Source of the DNA: Muricea muricata
Lineage: Eukaryota; Cnidaria; Anthozoa; Malacalcyonacea; Plexauridae
Assembly (NCBI GenBank): GCA_963855995.1
Contig: OY979716.1
Coordinates: 88,747,042-88,811,041, forward strand
DNA: 64,000 nucleotides
Reading direction: 5' to 3'
Shown: one piece after another, positions 1 to 11,015 of the stretch
How the letters are laid out: every line of letters begins with the position of its first letter
How positions within the stretch are numbered: position 1 is the first letter of the stretch
Program-made: the position numbers and the translations under genes
Notes under the pieces: generated by a model
Seen by the model: the letters and a program-made list of their open reading frames with translations, nothing else
The model's database searches: none
Told to the model about the DNA's origin: nothing

Positions 1-756
1 TCGAGGTCTGCCCTTTCGAGCGATCAGTCGTTTTAAACATGGAATAAAGGTCGCTGTTTCGAGGTTAGGCACGATCTCTAGGTGGACTGCTCTCGATAAA
101 CTGCTGGAGAAGATGACCAAATAGGCTTTTCCCTCTCGCTTGCCAGCTCTACGGTATCGTATTGGTCCTGCAAAATCAGTTCCCACGACTTCGAAAGCAG
201 TTTCTCCCGTGGTTCGGTCTTTCGGAAGTTGACCAGGAAAAGGGGCTACGAAGGCCACTGCTCTGGAACGCTTACAACCCCAGCAGTCCGTTCGAATCGA
301 CTTTACCAACCGTCTTAGCTTTGGTACCCAGTAATCTTCTCTCACTACTGCCATGGTCAAACCAACACCACCATGTAGCGTCTCGACGTGCACTCGCTCC
401 ACCAATTTCCTCGTGAATGACGCGTTGGAGGGTAGGTAAACTGGATATTTTCCTCGGATTCTTCCTCGACATTCAAGCAGACCTTCGACATTCTTCTGCA
501 AGTTGAGGGCGACTTTTGTCCGCTCGTGATGCGCTGTGATGCTGTCTTGGAGTTGGACACGTTTAATCCACCAATTCTTCATTTCGTTTACTTCGGTGGT
601 TGTAAACGGACCATTTTGTTTTTGTTTGCTTTGGCAGTTGCGAACAAAACGAAGTATCCACGCGCTGATTCTTAGGACGCTTCGTAGGTCTCGCCTTTCG
701 AGAAGTTCGTGAAAACTGTCCGTTTTCTCGTCTACTTGTGCGACACACGAGACTTC
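1..756 (-). pseudogene. BEL/Pao integrase, partial
   Basis: Reading the minus strand downward, the region around 1-230 encodes a retroviral-type integrase core. Visible pieces are VVGTDFAGP, which holds the first catalytic Asp, then GKAYLVIF and SRAVHLEI, in the order expected for BEL/Pao integrases. It belongs to the same polyprotein as the RNase H-like segment just upstream (758-1,072). The end containing the remaining catalytic acids lies outside the window. Frames change between 357-560 and 563-748, so the copy is not intact. The protein would insert retrotransposon cDNA into chromosomes. Confidence 0.75.
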
Positions 757-757
757 C

Positions 758-1439
758 TTAATGATCTTGGCTTCGAACTCTGAATCGGCCGAAGGTTCGG
801 TGACTGGATTGCTTGACCAGGTCTTGTAGCCACTCGGGTCCGGTCCACCACAGAGGCGTAGTAACTGGCCCCCCACGGCTGGCCAGATCAGCAGGGTTGT
901 CTTGGGTAGGAACGTATCGCCACTCGACTTCAGGGTGGAGTTGGATCTTAGCAACTCTGTTCACAACGAACTGTTTATATTGACCGTTACCACGGATCCA
1001 ATGTAGGGCAACCGAGCTGTCTAACCATCCAAATACTTTGGGCTTTGGAAGTCCCTGCAAGGCGTTGCTCACGTTTTTACAATATTGGTGGCCATGTGTG
1101 CTGAGATCAATTCCAACCGAGGAATGGTGGCCCTTGCTTAGCCAGTCGACCCTTTCCAGCTACGAGGCGTTGAGTGACTCCAGACTGTTGTCTCACGATT
1201 GAGTAGACAGCCGCGCCTACTCCTTGTGTAGAGGCATCTCCAAACGCGTGCAATTCTATCTCATCGACCGGTTCCCTGTTGTCTACTATCGCTCGAGGTA
1301 TCGACTTATTCTTTGGAGTGATTCGTTCCCAGTTCTCCCGCCGCTGGCAAAGTTTGTCGTCAAGCTTGGCATGCCACGGTGCTTTGAACTCGCACGCCGC
1401 TCTGTACACCAACTTCCCTTCTAGTGTCAGCAGTGACAC
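758..1439 (-). pseudogene. BEL/Pao RNase H-like region
   Basis: Two minus-strand segments (1,107-1,439 and 758-1,072) encode the RNase H fold that follows reverse transcriptase in BEL/Pao. ELHAFGDAS near the start of the upstream segment carries the first catalytic acid. GWLDSSVALHWI and the later VPTQDNPADLASRG supply the second half of the domain. The frame changes between the two segments near 1,090. The domain would degrade RNA in RNA/DNA hybrids during reverse transcription. Confidence 0.8.
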
Positions 1440-2280
1440 TAGACCGAGGGGTCGTAGATTTTGGCAAGCTTCCTGAGGATTCCTCGTCTGGTCACTGGGT
1501 GGTCGTCTTTGGGAAAGTTGATAGTTAGGATATCTTCAAAACCGAGCATTCTTGTTTCACTAGGTTGTACTTCAAATTGTTGCTTCGCGAATGACTGTTC
1601 TTTGTTGCTCTCAGCCTCATCACCGTCTCTCTCTAACTCTTTAACGTTCGAGTGCCACTTATGCAACTGAAAAGTGGCATCGTCCAATACTTTTACAGAT
1701 TTTTCTTTTCGCATACGAGCCTCCAGTACGCCTTTTCCTCCGGTCAGCAGGTCGTCAACATATAAACTACGGCGTAGTTCTTTAATCAAGTCCGGGTATT
1801 TCGTCTCCCAGGTATCAAAATGGCACTCGAGGACTCCTGCGAGTAGGAAAGGCGATTAGCCCAAACAATGCTCTTGTGAAACGTAGTACTTCGATCTCTG
1901 ATTGTGGTTCTTTCTGCCAATGAAAACGGAGGCAATCACGTTCGCTTTCTCGAATCCGAATCTGCAGAAACGCCTTCCGAATGTCAGCGGTTACTACGAC
2001 TGGGTAGGCTCGTTGCTGTACCAAAACGTCCCAAAGTTTGTTTTGGAGTGAGGGCCCAGGATTCAAACATTCGTTAAGGGATGGTTCATCAGCGCTGGCT
2101 TTTGCAGAGGCGTCGTACACGATTCTCGTCTTTGTACTCTCGGCACTCTCTTTAACTACTGCCTTGTGTGGGATGTAGAACTCCTTGTTGCTGGGAACCT
2201 CAGGTGCTCTTTCGACAATACCCTCGCTTAACTGCTCTCGGATAATGGAATCATATTCAGTGGTAAGACCGTCTCGTTAC
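1439..2280 (-). pseudogene. BEL/Pao reverse transcriptase
   Basis: The minus strand encodes RT fingers and palm of BEL/Pao type. RIVYDASAKA, then VVVTADIRKAFLQI (palm motif A) and the region before RSLYVDDLLTGG (catalytic YVDD box, at about 1,755) are all visible. The pieces 1,815-2,120 and 1,439-1,789 lie in different frames, so at least one frameshift separates motif A from the YVDD box. It continues into the protease/linker region above and the RNase H below. Confidence 0.85.
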
Positions 2281-2834
2281 AGTCGCTTCGTGAGATGATT
2301 CAGACGCCGTAAACTTCCTTGCTTGTTGTTTGGCAAACTTGCATGATTTCCTCGCCACGGAAGTCCTGTTTCATACCAGCCCGCTGGATTTCGCGTCAGT
2401 TGCTCTTTGAATTCGAAGTATACTGTCCCTTGATCGTTGATTGGAGCGTCAGCTAAACCGAGAATGTCTAATCGACAAAGTTCCTCATAATCTGTCTGGC
2501 TTGCTTGAGTTAATAGCATAGTACTTCTATCAAACTCTTCCCCCGGGGACATAATAAACCAGCACAGTTTAGTATATTCTGCGACCGGTTCGCCGTCCCT
2601 ACCGACGTGAGGCTTCGTCTCTGTCTTGATTCGGGCGTACTCTCCCCCACTTAACACCACGTGAACTGGCAAACTGGCTTTTTTGTCGTCGTCGCTAATT
2701 TTTACGTCGCTGAGGTATGCATAACGCGCAATTATCGCTTCGTAATTGGGATTGTCTATCGCTAATAGTTTATCTTTATGTACCTTGGTTAATTTTACAT
2801 CCAGCTGGTGTTTGTTGTCAATGGATGTCATCAC
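2277..2834 (-). CDS. BEL/Pao protease/linker region of pol, partial
   Basis: An open 185-codon stretch resembles the segment between the BEL/Pao aspartic protease and RT. It has LPVHVVLSGGEYARIKT, where the protease-associated domain begins, followed by ILGLADAP and the GWYETGLPW stretch that precedes RT. The upstream end coincides with a MITE insertion, so the apparent ATG is probably internal to a longer polyprotein. It was assigned from position and motif style and has no stand-alone function. Confidence 0.65.
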   Translation of the reverse strand: MMTSIDNKHQLDVKLTKVHKDKLLAIDNPNYEAIIARYAYLSDVKISDDDKKASLPVHVVLSGGEYARIKTETKPHVGRDGEPVAEYTKLCWFIMSPGEEFDRSTMLLTQASQTDYEELCRLDILGLADAPINDQGTVYFEFKEQLTRNPAGWYETGLPWRGNHASLPNNKQGSLRRLNHLTKRL

Positions 2835-2836
2835 TA

Positions 2837-3211
2837 GGGACCTTACGATTTATAGGACGGCAACGCGACGGCAACGGCAAGAAAACACTGTATGATATGT
2901 CCTTATAAAGGACACGAGTTTTTTATTATCAATCGTATTAGTGTAATACATTTTAAAAAGTTGAGGACTTGAGTTACTGGTTTAGAATGAGTTCTACTAA
3001 ACCGAATTGGCAATTCCACCGACTGTATGCAATACGTCGGCGTTGTATACAGTACGGGAAAATATGTGATTTGCCGGTCTAAACAATACGAGAACCGCGT
3101 GTCCAATATTCAAATGAATTGTTTACAACCGTAATTATTCATTTCTTTTCAATTTACTCTTTGTCTTAAGACGTTGCCGTCGCGTTGTCGTTCTGTAAAT
3201 CGTAAGGTCCC
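2837..3211. mobile_element. TA-flanked MITE (375 bp) in BEL element
   Basis: The left end GGGACCTTACGATTTA is matched in reverse by TAAATCGTAAGGTCCC at the right end. The inverted repeats extend about 40 bp through a GACGGCAACGCGACGG block. A TA dinucleotide flanks both sides (2,835-2,836 and 3,212-3,213), as expected for Tc1/mariner-type insertion. There is no coding capacity. Confidence 0.8.
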
Positions 3212-3213
3212 TA

Positions 3214-3926
3214 ATGTCTCATAAAGTTCTCCTTTCTCTCAAGTACAAAACGTAAACAGTAAGAAAAACAATTCAGTTAAAACATTGATAAATATAAAGG
3301 CAACGACTAGTTGCTATTAAAATAGTTAACCTGCACCGAAGCACGAGAACGAACGAACATGCAAGCATGCAAATTGATTGAATTGAAATCAGGAAATCTG
3401 ATTGGTTTGCATATGTAAACATGTACGAATCGACTAAAGTGAACGAACGAGAGAACGAATGCAATCATCCAATAAGGAATCCAAGCATCCAATGACGAGT
3501 TGATTTTAAAAATGTGGGATAGCATTCGTTACAACCCACTACAAAACGCTGGGTGTGTGTTGTTATACGCTTTGTTCAAACTCCAATTTTAGGCTAACTT
3601 CTATGAGATTAACAGTACTGCATGTAATAATATTATGTTGTTTGTTGCATAAACAGCAACCAACTGCACATGCTTAACAATGCTCGTATTCAAATGCATG
3701 AATTCAAATAATTCATCTGATTCCGTGTAAGTGCGTGCCAAATATTCATACATTCTGCTGCCTTCGGTCATTTTAGTGTGCTAAACAACTAAACAAGTAT
3801 TGAGCAAGGGAAATATTAAAATGTTGTTTTCGTCAACACTCTTATTGTTTGAAACTCTCTTGAGGAAGGAGAACATACAGTATATGCTAGCTGAAACAAA
3901 ACACACATTGTGGATTGTCTAGACTG
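3214..3926. other. Non-coding interval, no gene seen
   Basis: The sequence is AT-rich, and short overlapping ORFs on the minus strand (3,273-3,525) show no recognisable domain. No continuation of the BEL polyprotein was found on this side of the MITE. Confidence 0.5.
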
Positions 3927-3928
3927 TA

Positions 3929-4700
3929 CAGGGTGAGTGAGAAAAAACTGATGCCCTTTCAAATTCAAATTAGTCGAATTAGCGAATTTCATTACGGTTT
4001 ATTCCCATTGGACTGTATTGTTGTCTTGTTTCTGGCATTTTAACTTCCACAGGGAATTAGATTTTTTGACATCAACGTCTGTCAAATTGCAATGATGCTA
4101 GTTTGAATTTCAATAGTATCAGGTTTTTAACCCACCCTGTGCTGTGTACAAAGTCACGATCTGTTCTCTGTTGACCCATGGGAATAAATCGTAAAGAAAT
4201 TCGCGGCTAATTTGAATTTGAAAGGGCATTAGTTTTTTCTGACTCACCCTGCACAGGGTGAGTAAAAAAAAACTGATGCCCTTTCAAATTCAAATTAGTC
4301 GCGAATTTCATTACGGTTTATTGAATTCCCATGGGTCTGTAGTGTTGTCTTGTTTTAGATTTTGTCTTGTTTCTGACAAATCTTGTACGGCTGGAACCAT
4401 TTTGCATTTTAACTTCCACAGGGAATAATGTTAGTTTGAATTTCAATAGCACCAGTTTTTTACTCACCCTGTGTTGTTTACTAAGTCACAATCTGTTCTC
4501 TGTTCTCTGGGAATAAACCGTAATGAATTCGTGGCTAATTTGAATTTGAAAGGGCATCAGTTTTTTTTACTCACCGTGCACTGTGTACTTATTAGTCACG
4601 ATCTGTTCTCTGTATACCTATGGGAATACTTAAAGTTCCATAATGAAATTCGCGGCTAATTTGAATTTGAAAGGGCATCAGTTTTTTTTTACTCACCCTG
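3929..4700. mobile_element. Tandem cluster of MITEs with CAGGGTGAGT ends
   Basis: The terminal motif CAGGGTGAGT..ACTGATGCCCTTTC starts at 3,929 and again at 4,255. Its inverse ends at 4,252, near 4,577 and at 4,700. The outer ends are flanked by TA (3,927-3,928 and 4,701-4,702). At least two complete units of about 325 bp and one partial unit lie head to tail, consistent with repeated insertion or unequal exchange of one Tc1/mariner-like MITE family. Confidence 0.75.
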
Positions 4701-4829
4701 TATAGCATTCGTATTCAGTGCTTGGCTTTAGAACTTTGCATAATTTATTCATTTTTTCAAAAGCATTTACTCAGCTTGACGTTATACAAGCAAGTCACTT
4801 GTACCTGTATAAATATCGTAACTTGAACA

Positions 4830-5033
4830 ATGCTTCCACGACAAGTAAGGCGCATAGGCGAGGTAGAAAGAGGTGCTATTTATGAGCGGTACATTATTGC
4901 CAACGATATCGTTAGGCATGAGAGATTAGGAGACATTCCTGCCAATGTCCAAGAGCTCTATGCTAATGTTGGAAATCGACGTGCAGCTAGGCCAAGGCTT
5001 CTCGATTTTATTGCAAGAGAACAAAGAAAGTAA
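4830..5033 (+). CDS. Small ORF, unknown, 67 aa
   Basis: A short open frame lies right of the MITE cluster. A TATAAATA sequence stands about 20 bp before the ATG, as in a core promoter. The product is basic and charged, begins with MLPRQVRRIGEVERG and ends FIAREQRK, with no recognised domain. It could be the first exon of a larger gene or chance. No function is claimed. Confidence 0.25.
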   Translation: MLPRQVRRIGEVERGAIYERYIIANDIVRHERLGDIPANVQELYANVGNRRAARPRLLDFIAREQRK

Positions 5034-5898
5034 ATATATAGGAAATGCATTGTTATGTCCCTAGCTTGTGATTTTACGGTATAAATTAAAAACGATATGT
5101 TTAGAGTAATTTACGGAATATACGACGTAACATAGCGAAAATTTTAGTCGTATCTACTATATATGTTTATGCTATGAACATAACTTATCAGTTCGTATTA
5201 AACTCGGTTTAATTTGATGCTCTCCAAGGTAAAAATCCTTTTTTACGTATTGTAAACGAACAACTAATAGTCTAGACTGAAATTCTTGCAATGCCGGTTA
5301 AAATAGTGTTCTTATTGTCATAGAAATACGCACATATTTGCGACCCACTCCTAGAGACCTTACATGTAAAGACTATAAGCGCTGCGCATTATACACGTGC
5401 TTAGTCGAATAATTGAGATTCCGGGGGTGTTTGGCAACACTGTTTATGTACATGTGCAATACAACTATTAGTCTCATTAGATGTCATAATGCTTATTTAA
5501 CTATCTTTCCCATCGGTACGAACAACAGCAGACACTGGTGTATAACTAAACTCTGGTAAATTCAAGTAATTTTGATTAAAACCTTGTAAGAATAACATTT
5601 AAGCAACGTGTTCGAAATTTGCACAACCCCCCGGAGTTTACACTATGACTGACTGTCTGACTGACTGACTGACTCACTGACTGACTGATGTAAATTTTCG
5701 CCACTCATCACAATACTGCAAAGTTTCGAAGAAACTTTGCACTAAAAATTATAACACTACAATTCCTCAACTAAAGAACGAATATGATAATTAAAATGTC
5801 CTAAGCCAATAGAAACCGTTCAATCGTACGAATGTGAACGGTAAAGTCCTTCAGTTAATGAGGCTATTCGTTGGTTCTCGTGCTTCGGTGCAGGTTAA
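5034..5898. other. Non-coding interval with CTGA microsatellite and short palindrome
   Basis: No gene is seen. The interval contains an imperfect (CTGA)n run at about 5,646-5,690 and a short perfect palindrome, GCAAAGTTTC-GAA-GAAACTTTGC, near 5,717-5,740. Confidence 0.6.
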
Positions 5899-7183
5899 CT
5901 AATTAAAGGTAACATTACAATTGTTGAATGCACCACTTGCAAAAGTAACATTCTTCATAGTGTTTGTTTGCGACGCGTGAAGAACCGGTGAGGCAGGCAA
6001 GGAAGGTCCTGGTAGAGGAGAGAAGCGTATTGTATCCAGTGCATTTTCATACTGACTAGACGTCAGTTCTAGTGTTTCCGAGGGCGAAAACGAAGACGAG
6101 ATTGTCTCTGCACTTTCTGACGAAAATCTACTCGCCAGGCCAAGTGTTTCAGAAATTTCTCTTTGCTTGTTTTCTGAAAGTCGACGTGAGTAACTTCGGA
6201 TGCTCGCTTCTGATTTATGACCAGTAACTCGCATGATGTGTCTCGCTTCGAAGTTGGAGTGATCTAAGACGGTTACGGCTGTTGCTTGTATGCTGTGATT
6301 TGTGTACTGTTTAGACAAGTCAGCTGCTCTTGAGACATCTTTCATGAAATTGCCAAGGGTATTCTTTCCGACCGGAACGTTACAGTATCAGCAGTTGTCA
6401 TCCGTTGTTTGAATTGCTTGTTTCGGTCGTTGCCAAAGAAATTTTAGCTCTGGATGAAGCTTCGAAAGATACAGCTCAAACGTTTTGACTGGATATAATG
6501 GACCCGGTTGCTCATACATTCTTCCATCTGTTGTGGAGTCTTGAGGGCCGTCATTTTCTCGGTGATTTTTGTCGAGCTCATCGACTGCCTGGTAAACGTA
6601 TCTTCTATTCTGCGAGTCAACAGCTATCGCAAACGTGTCCTTTGTTTGCTCTCGCAAGTTTTCTCTTCCTCTTCTGACGAGATGAAACATTATATCAAAC
6701 ATACATTTTTGCTGCAGTCCTTTAGGAGTGTTTAAATCGAAGCTTAAGTAAAGCTTTTGTAAATCGTCCTTTGTAATTTCTGGATGGTGGTTAACTTTAG
6801 CCAAGCCATTTCGTTTCAATTGTGTGAGTACTGCCGAGAATACTTTGTTTGATGAACCAAAGGCAACGTCCTCTACGATATTGACTTTCTTTTTCGTCAT
6901 TAAATATCGTGCCAGCCCATATCGTATTGAGTTTATAGTATTTTTACTGTACATTGTTTCGCCTTTTTTCCTTGCGTTGGCATAAAACTGCTTCAGTAGA
7001 TTGTCGAGCTTTACTTTATTATTATCTTCAAACTGTGTAGAAAGGCCTTTTTCGGCGCAGTATTCTCGAAGTACTTTAATCGCTTGCTTTGTGGCTTTTT
7101 TTGTGGATGAGGAGTCTTTATCTTCAAGCATTGTGGCGATATCATGGTCAGTATTGCTTGCAAATCTTTCCGACGTTTCTGCC
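5899..7183 (-). pseudogene. Crypton-like tyrosine recombinase (DUF3504-type)
   Basis: The reading frame starts at MAETSERF (7,183) and runs to a TGA near 6,388, then continues in the same frame to 5,899. The N-terminal half resembles the DNA-binding part of Crypton/DUF3504 proteins. The catalytic half shows FHLVRRGRENLRE with the first Arg, NHSIQATAVT at the HxxR box, VTGHKSEASIRSYSR with the second His and the probable nucleophile Tyr, and a Ser-rich tail. In the HxxR box the Arg position is Gln. Together with the in-frame TGA this makes the copy inactive. Cryptons move by tyrosine recombinase chemistry and lack TIRs, and none were found here. Confidence 0.8.
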
Positions 7184-7660
7184 ATTTTCAAACATATGAA
7201 AATAAATCTATTTTGAGATTTTCGAAGCATTCGCCGTGTTCGGCTGTCCAAAGGTCGCGTGTTCACGTGATGGCGCACGTGATTTTTTTTGTTATTCACC
7301 GGTGAATAATGCATTGTCTCCCTCGGGCGCTGATGCGAGGGAGACAGTCTAATTTCATTGATCTCACGTGATACGCTCTCAACCAATGACGATTGGTATA
7401 TAATAATAATAATTAACACAAAAGTCATTGATATCATGCTTAAAATATAATGTTTTGAATAATTATGATATGAGAAGTTTATCACTGATATGAGTGAATA
7501 CAATGCACGGCACAACATGAAACATTCACAACATTCACATGGTGAAATACTTTTTCATATTAATGAAAATCCATTGCAAAACGATAAAGCTAAACGGGAA
7601 AATGTAAACAAAAAATAGTACATAAACTATTCTATAAATTTCAATATGTATATAATTATG
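7184..7660. other. Interval upstream of the Crypton-like gene
   Basis: No further gene is seen. It contains short TAATAA runs and the 5' flank of the recombinase gene. Confidence 0.5.
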
Positions 7661-7663
7661 TAA

Positions 7664-8655
7664 ATGTCTATTAATTGTATGCGCATTTCACCACTATTAT
7701 TTCGTATTTATCTGAACGATCTGCCCTCCATGCCTCGTGACTCCAACCTCGAATCGAACGTTGATGACTCGAAAGTCTTCCTTCCCTTTCCAATACGTAA
7801 GATAGATGCAGCAATTACAAATCTCGAACAAGACCTATTCAGAGTTGCAAGTTGGGGCTGTGAAAACCACCTTTTAATTAACCCAGAGAAGACTAAGTTC
7901 ATGATAATTGGAACAAGACAACAGGTCAACAGACTACCGACGGATCTATCTGTTTCATTCATGGGCAAGCCCCTCAAACCAGTGGGTTCTGCTAAAGATT
8001 TAGGTGTTACACTAGATAGGCACCTGAATTATGACAACCATATCTCACAACTTGCTTCTTCATGAATGAACAAATTGTACCAAATAAATCGTGCTAAAAA
8101 CAGTTTCGACCCAAAAACCCTATCCGAAGTCGTTTCTTCCTTAGTGATAAACAAGATGCTTTACTGTTCTTCTGTGTGGTCGAATACATCTGCCTTCAAC
8201 GTAAAGAAACTTCAGTCGATCGAGAACTTTGCGTGTAAAATCATCACGAAAACCAGGAAGTATGACCACGTGACACCACTTATTCGTGAATTAGATTGGC
8301 TTCCAGTGGAAAAACTACTTTATTACTTTAAGACTCGCACACATAACTCCCTTCAAATACCACTTTTTAAAACTGCAGCAGGTCAACGATCGTTCGCATT
8401 TAGAGCTGTCCACTTGTGAAACAATTTAGATAAAAATCTGAAAAACTGCTACTCACTTAAAACCTTCAAGACGGCACTAAAGAAACATTTGCTAGTAACA
8501 GAAGACATTTAGTGTAACCAACTAAACTTTGTACATAATTGTTAAGATAATTGTTAAACCCATATTTGTAACATTTTACTGCATGCAAACATCTGTAAAT
8601 AAATTCTGAAAAACCTTTTTAGGGAGAAATTTATTAAATATCTATCTATTAGACA
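7664..8655 (+). mobile_element. LINE fragment (CR1/L2-like), 5' truncated
   Basis: The plus strand encodes the second half of a LINE reverse transcriptase. ISPLLFRIYLNDLP and a VDDSKVF segment stand where the YADD box belongs. INPEKTKFMIIGTRQ, LGVTLDRHL and the thumb/C-terminal region follow, ending VTEDI at about 8,511. Two TGA codons (about 8,063 and 8,417) interrupt one continuous frame. The 3' end carries a short TATCTATCTATT tail at 8,638-8,651, directly against the Harbinger transposase, which suggests insertion into that gene. Confidence 0.8.
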
Positions 8656-8659
8656 TGGT

Positions 8660-9408
8660 GTTAACGTGTTGTCATACCTGTATTGATGATCAACCACAGC
8701 CTGCAGAACTATCGAGTAAAAACCCTTTCGGTTATAATAATCTACTGAAGATTGTGCTGGTGCGACAATAGGGATATGCGTACCATCAATTGGTCCTCCA
8801 CACTGTGGAAAACCCCAGGTCTGAAGAAAACCATCACAGACAGTGACTAGTGCTTCACCAGTTGGCCATACAATCACTGTAGGGAGTAGTAGATCAACAA
8901 TTGCTTTGCAAATACTATTCAAAATTTCGCAAGCCGTGCTCTTTCCAACGCCAAAGCGTCACGCTAAGGAACGGAAGTCTTCCCCAGTGGCTAAATGCCA
9001 TAAGCAAATCGCAACTCTTTTTTTGAACAGATACAGCTTTTCGAAATCGTGTATCTTGACGCAACAGATTAGCAGATACATTTTGACACACAAATTGAAA
9101 CGTTCCCCTGGACAATCGAAAGTTTTCAAGCCAAAGACTGTCCTCCTTCCAAAGCGCAATTGTTTTCTCCCAAAAGGATCCGATGTGTTTAGTTTCTTGA
9201 ACCCAAACCGTCTGCCAACGAATAATCGATTTCCCAGTGCTCGAAAATACAAAAATATCAACGCTTCACGCTTTTTAGCGTTTCTTCTCAATTGATGCAT
9301 TATTTTCAAACTTTGCTTTCTAAAACATCCCCTTCTTTTCTGCATAGTTTTCTCGTAATTACTAACTATAGCAGCCAAAACGACAGAAGTTAAATTTTCT
9401 GCCGCCAT
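8660..9408 (-). pseudogene. PIF/Harbinger transposase (HARBI1-like), truncated
   Basis: The minus strand reads from MAAENLTSVV through CLWHLATGEDFRSLA, then a TGA, then RFGVGKSTACEIL in the same frame, and on to CGGPIDGTHIPI with the first catalytic Asp of the DDE domain and YYNRKGFYSIVLQAVVDHQYR. The coding sequence stops at a GTATGA that could be a splice donor and is followed by the LINE tail. The second half of the DDE domain is missing. In this superfamily the enzyme cuts and pastes elements with 3-bp duplications. Confidence 0.8.
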
Positions 9409-9902
9409 CTTGTTCGAGAACGACGAGAACTCGAGAAGCCGAATGCCGATTGTTTTACGACGTGCTTCCGCTCTAATCCGATGACGTCATGTGTGCCAAA
9501 AATAAATAAAATCAGTCCGTGCTGCGATGTAGTGTGAACCAACCATCAAAAACGACTGAGATCGATCTGAGAGATCGACCTCAGATCGATCTCAGATCGA
9601 TGTTAGTGTGAACATGCCTAATAATACTTTGTTATGTTGAAAAAATGCATCCCGTTTACCTGTTGTTATTTTTTCAAAATTCAGCAGTGAGATTCATGGC
9701 CAGCGGCACATACACAAAGTAAATAATTCATGTAATATGCAATATGAGTTGATGTGCCATTCCTGTATTTAGGCGCAAGTATTTTCCTCTTGAGCAGCCA
9801 TTTTGCTTTTTGGCGTTGAGTAGAGAGACTGGAAACTATTTTCAAATAGCGCGTTCTTTTTGGATGCTCAACAGAAATATTGCGAGACTAGTTTGAAGAG
9901 GG
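9409..9902. other. Harbinger flank with GATCGATCTCA repeats
   Basis: At 9,540-9,620 there are several overlapping copies of GATCGATCTCAGA ending in GTTAGTGTGAACATGCC. This looks like the outer end of the Harbinger element, but the opposite terminus was not found. No gene is seen in the rest. Confidence 0.45.
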
Positions 9903-9903
9903 A

Positions 9904-10105
9904 TGTTACACTGTGCAAGGGCAAAAAAATGTGTTGCAGCGTTGCGGCAGTCGTTGCGAAAAGTAGAACCTCATTGTACTTCGTGCAATGCTTCTTGCAA
10001 CAAAAATGTTGCGTGACTTTATGATTGCGAGGCGTGTTACACCTTGCAATTTCGCTTGCAACTTGTGTCGCAAGAAAATTGCGAGACAAGTTGCATAGTG
10101 TAACA
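9904..10105. mobile_element. Short MITE with TGTTACAC ends
   Basis: TGTTACACTGTGCAA at the left is matched in reverse by TTGCATAGTGTAACA at the right. An internal GTGTTACACCTTGCAA near 10,033 suggests a nested or duplicated terminus. There is no coding capacity, and no clear target duplication was resolved. Confidence 0.6.
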
Positions 10106-10442
10106 GCGCCTTTGTTGTAAGTGATTTTGAGTCAAACGAAGATGTGAACGAGAAAAAAGCCGATGTTTCTGATGTTGAAATTATTGAGGCACAAAAGTCA
10201 AAGGAATGGTTAATAGGGATAGTCAAGAAGGTGTAGCGTACTCAGCCACAATAAAGATTACAACAACGTTAGAGTGCGTCAACGTTATCTATTTCTTTCA
10301 CAATCGCTCAATACGAACTACAACAAAATATTTTTACAAAAAAAAACTCTGGAAGAACACGCTGTTCGTTCTTTTTGCTCCCACCGAGGGGAGGGTCAGT
10401 CCTTTTCTGTCCCTACGGAGGGGAGGGTCAGTCCGTTTTCGA

Positions 10443-11009
10443 TTAAACTACTACACAGTTCCCCCTAAATGTCGTCTCGACATTGAGTTGGTCGATTGGT
10501 TCATTAAAGCAATCGCTCAGTACTTCTTTAACAAGAATGTGATCAGTATTATTTACAAGAGACAATAACTTCTGCACTTTCCTATAACATCTTATATTGA
10601 CATTACAACGTTTGGGAGGTCTAGAGACCCGACCCGACCTTGTTCTAGCTTCAGGGTGTGCGACACTTCCATCAAGGATGATGTCATGCGAGATTTCAAG
10701 AGTGGTGTGCATACTATCTTCTTCAAATGTAGAAAGTGGCAGCAAAAGATCTCGGTGCAATACCCGCAATCGACCAGTTTTTTCGGACTTCACCTTGTAG
10801 ACTGGCAAGTCATTTACTTTTTCAATCACATGATGAATATTGTCTTCCCACCAATTGCTCAGCTTGTGTTTCCCCCTGACACTTAAATTGCGAACGAGGA
10901 CTCCATCCCCGGGATAAAGACAGGAATCTCGCGCATTGACATCGTAATTTCGCTTGCCTATTGCTGCCCGTTTCTTTGTAGCCTCGCCTGCCCGATCAAA
11001 TGCATGCAA
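10443..11009 (-). CDS. Gypsy integrase C-terminal region
   Basis: An open segment of 188 codons is rich in basic residues. Its YPGDGVLVRNL and SNWWEDNIHHVIEKV stretches match the small beta-barrel that ends Gypsy integrases. RLRVLHRDLLLPL follows, then a long tail running to the polypurine tract at the 3' LTR. It is probably the C-terminus of the polyprotein rather than a separate gene, since it follows the catalytic core at 11,016 with one frame change. Confidence 0.7.
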   Translation of the reverse strand: MHAFDRAGEATKKRAAIGKRNYDVNARDSCLYPGDGVLVRNLSVRGKHKLSNWWEDNIHHVIEKVNDLPVYKVKSEKTGRLRVLHRDLLLPLSTFEEDSMHTTLEISHDIILDGSVAHPEARTRSGRVSRPPKRCNVNIRCYRKVQKLLSLVNNTDHILVKEVLSDCFNEPIDQLNVETTFRGNCVVV

Positions 11010-11015
11010 TAGTCG

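Larger units (their letters stand above)
1..2836 (-). mobile_element. BEL/Pao LTR retrotransposon, partial pol
   Basis: The minus strand reads, from high to low coordinates, a protease/linker region, reverse transcriptase, RNase H-like region and integrase of a BEL/Pao polyprotein. The integrase runs off the left window edge. The right edge is cut by a MITE at 2,837, and nothing recognisable as gag or LTR follows it. Frameshifts between consecutive segments show that this copy is dead. Confidence 0.85.

Noticed and set aside
5646-5690. (CTGA)n run considered as a CRISPR-like or regulatory repeat
   Set aside because: It is a simple imperfect microsatellite with no spacers. No CRISPR array is expected or seen in this eukaryotic window.
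8843-9295. 150-codon plus-strand ORF
   Set aside because: It is antisense to the Harbinger transposase, whose DDE region motifs fix the coding strand.
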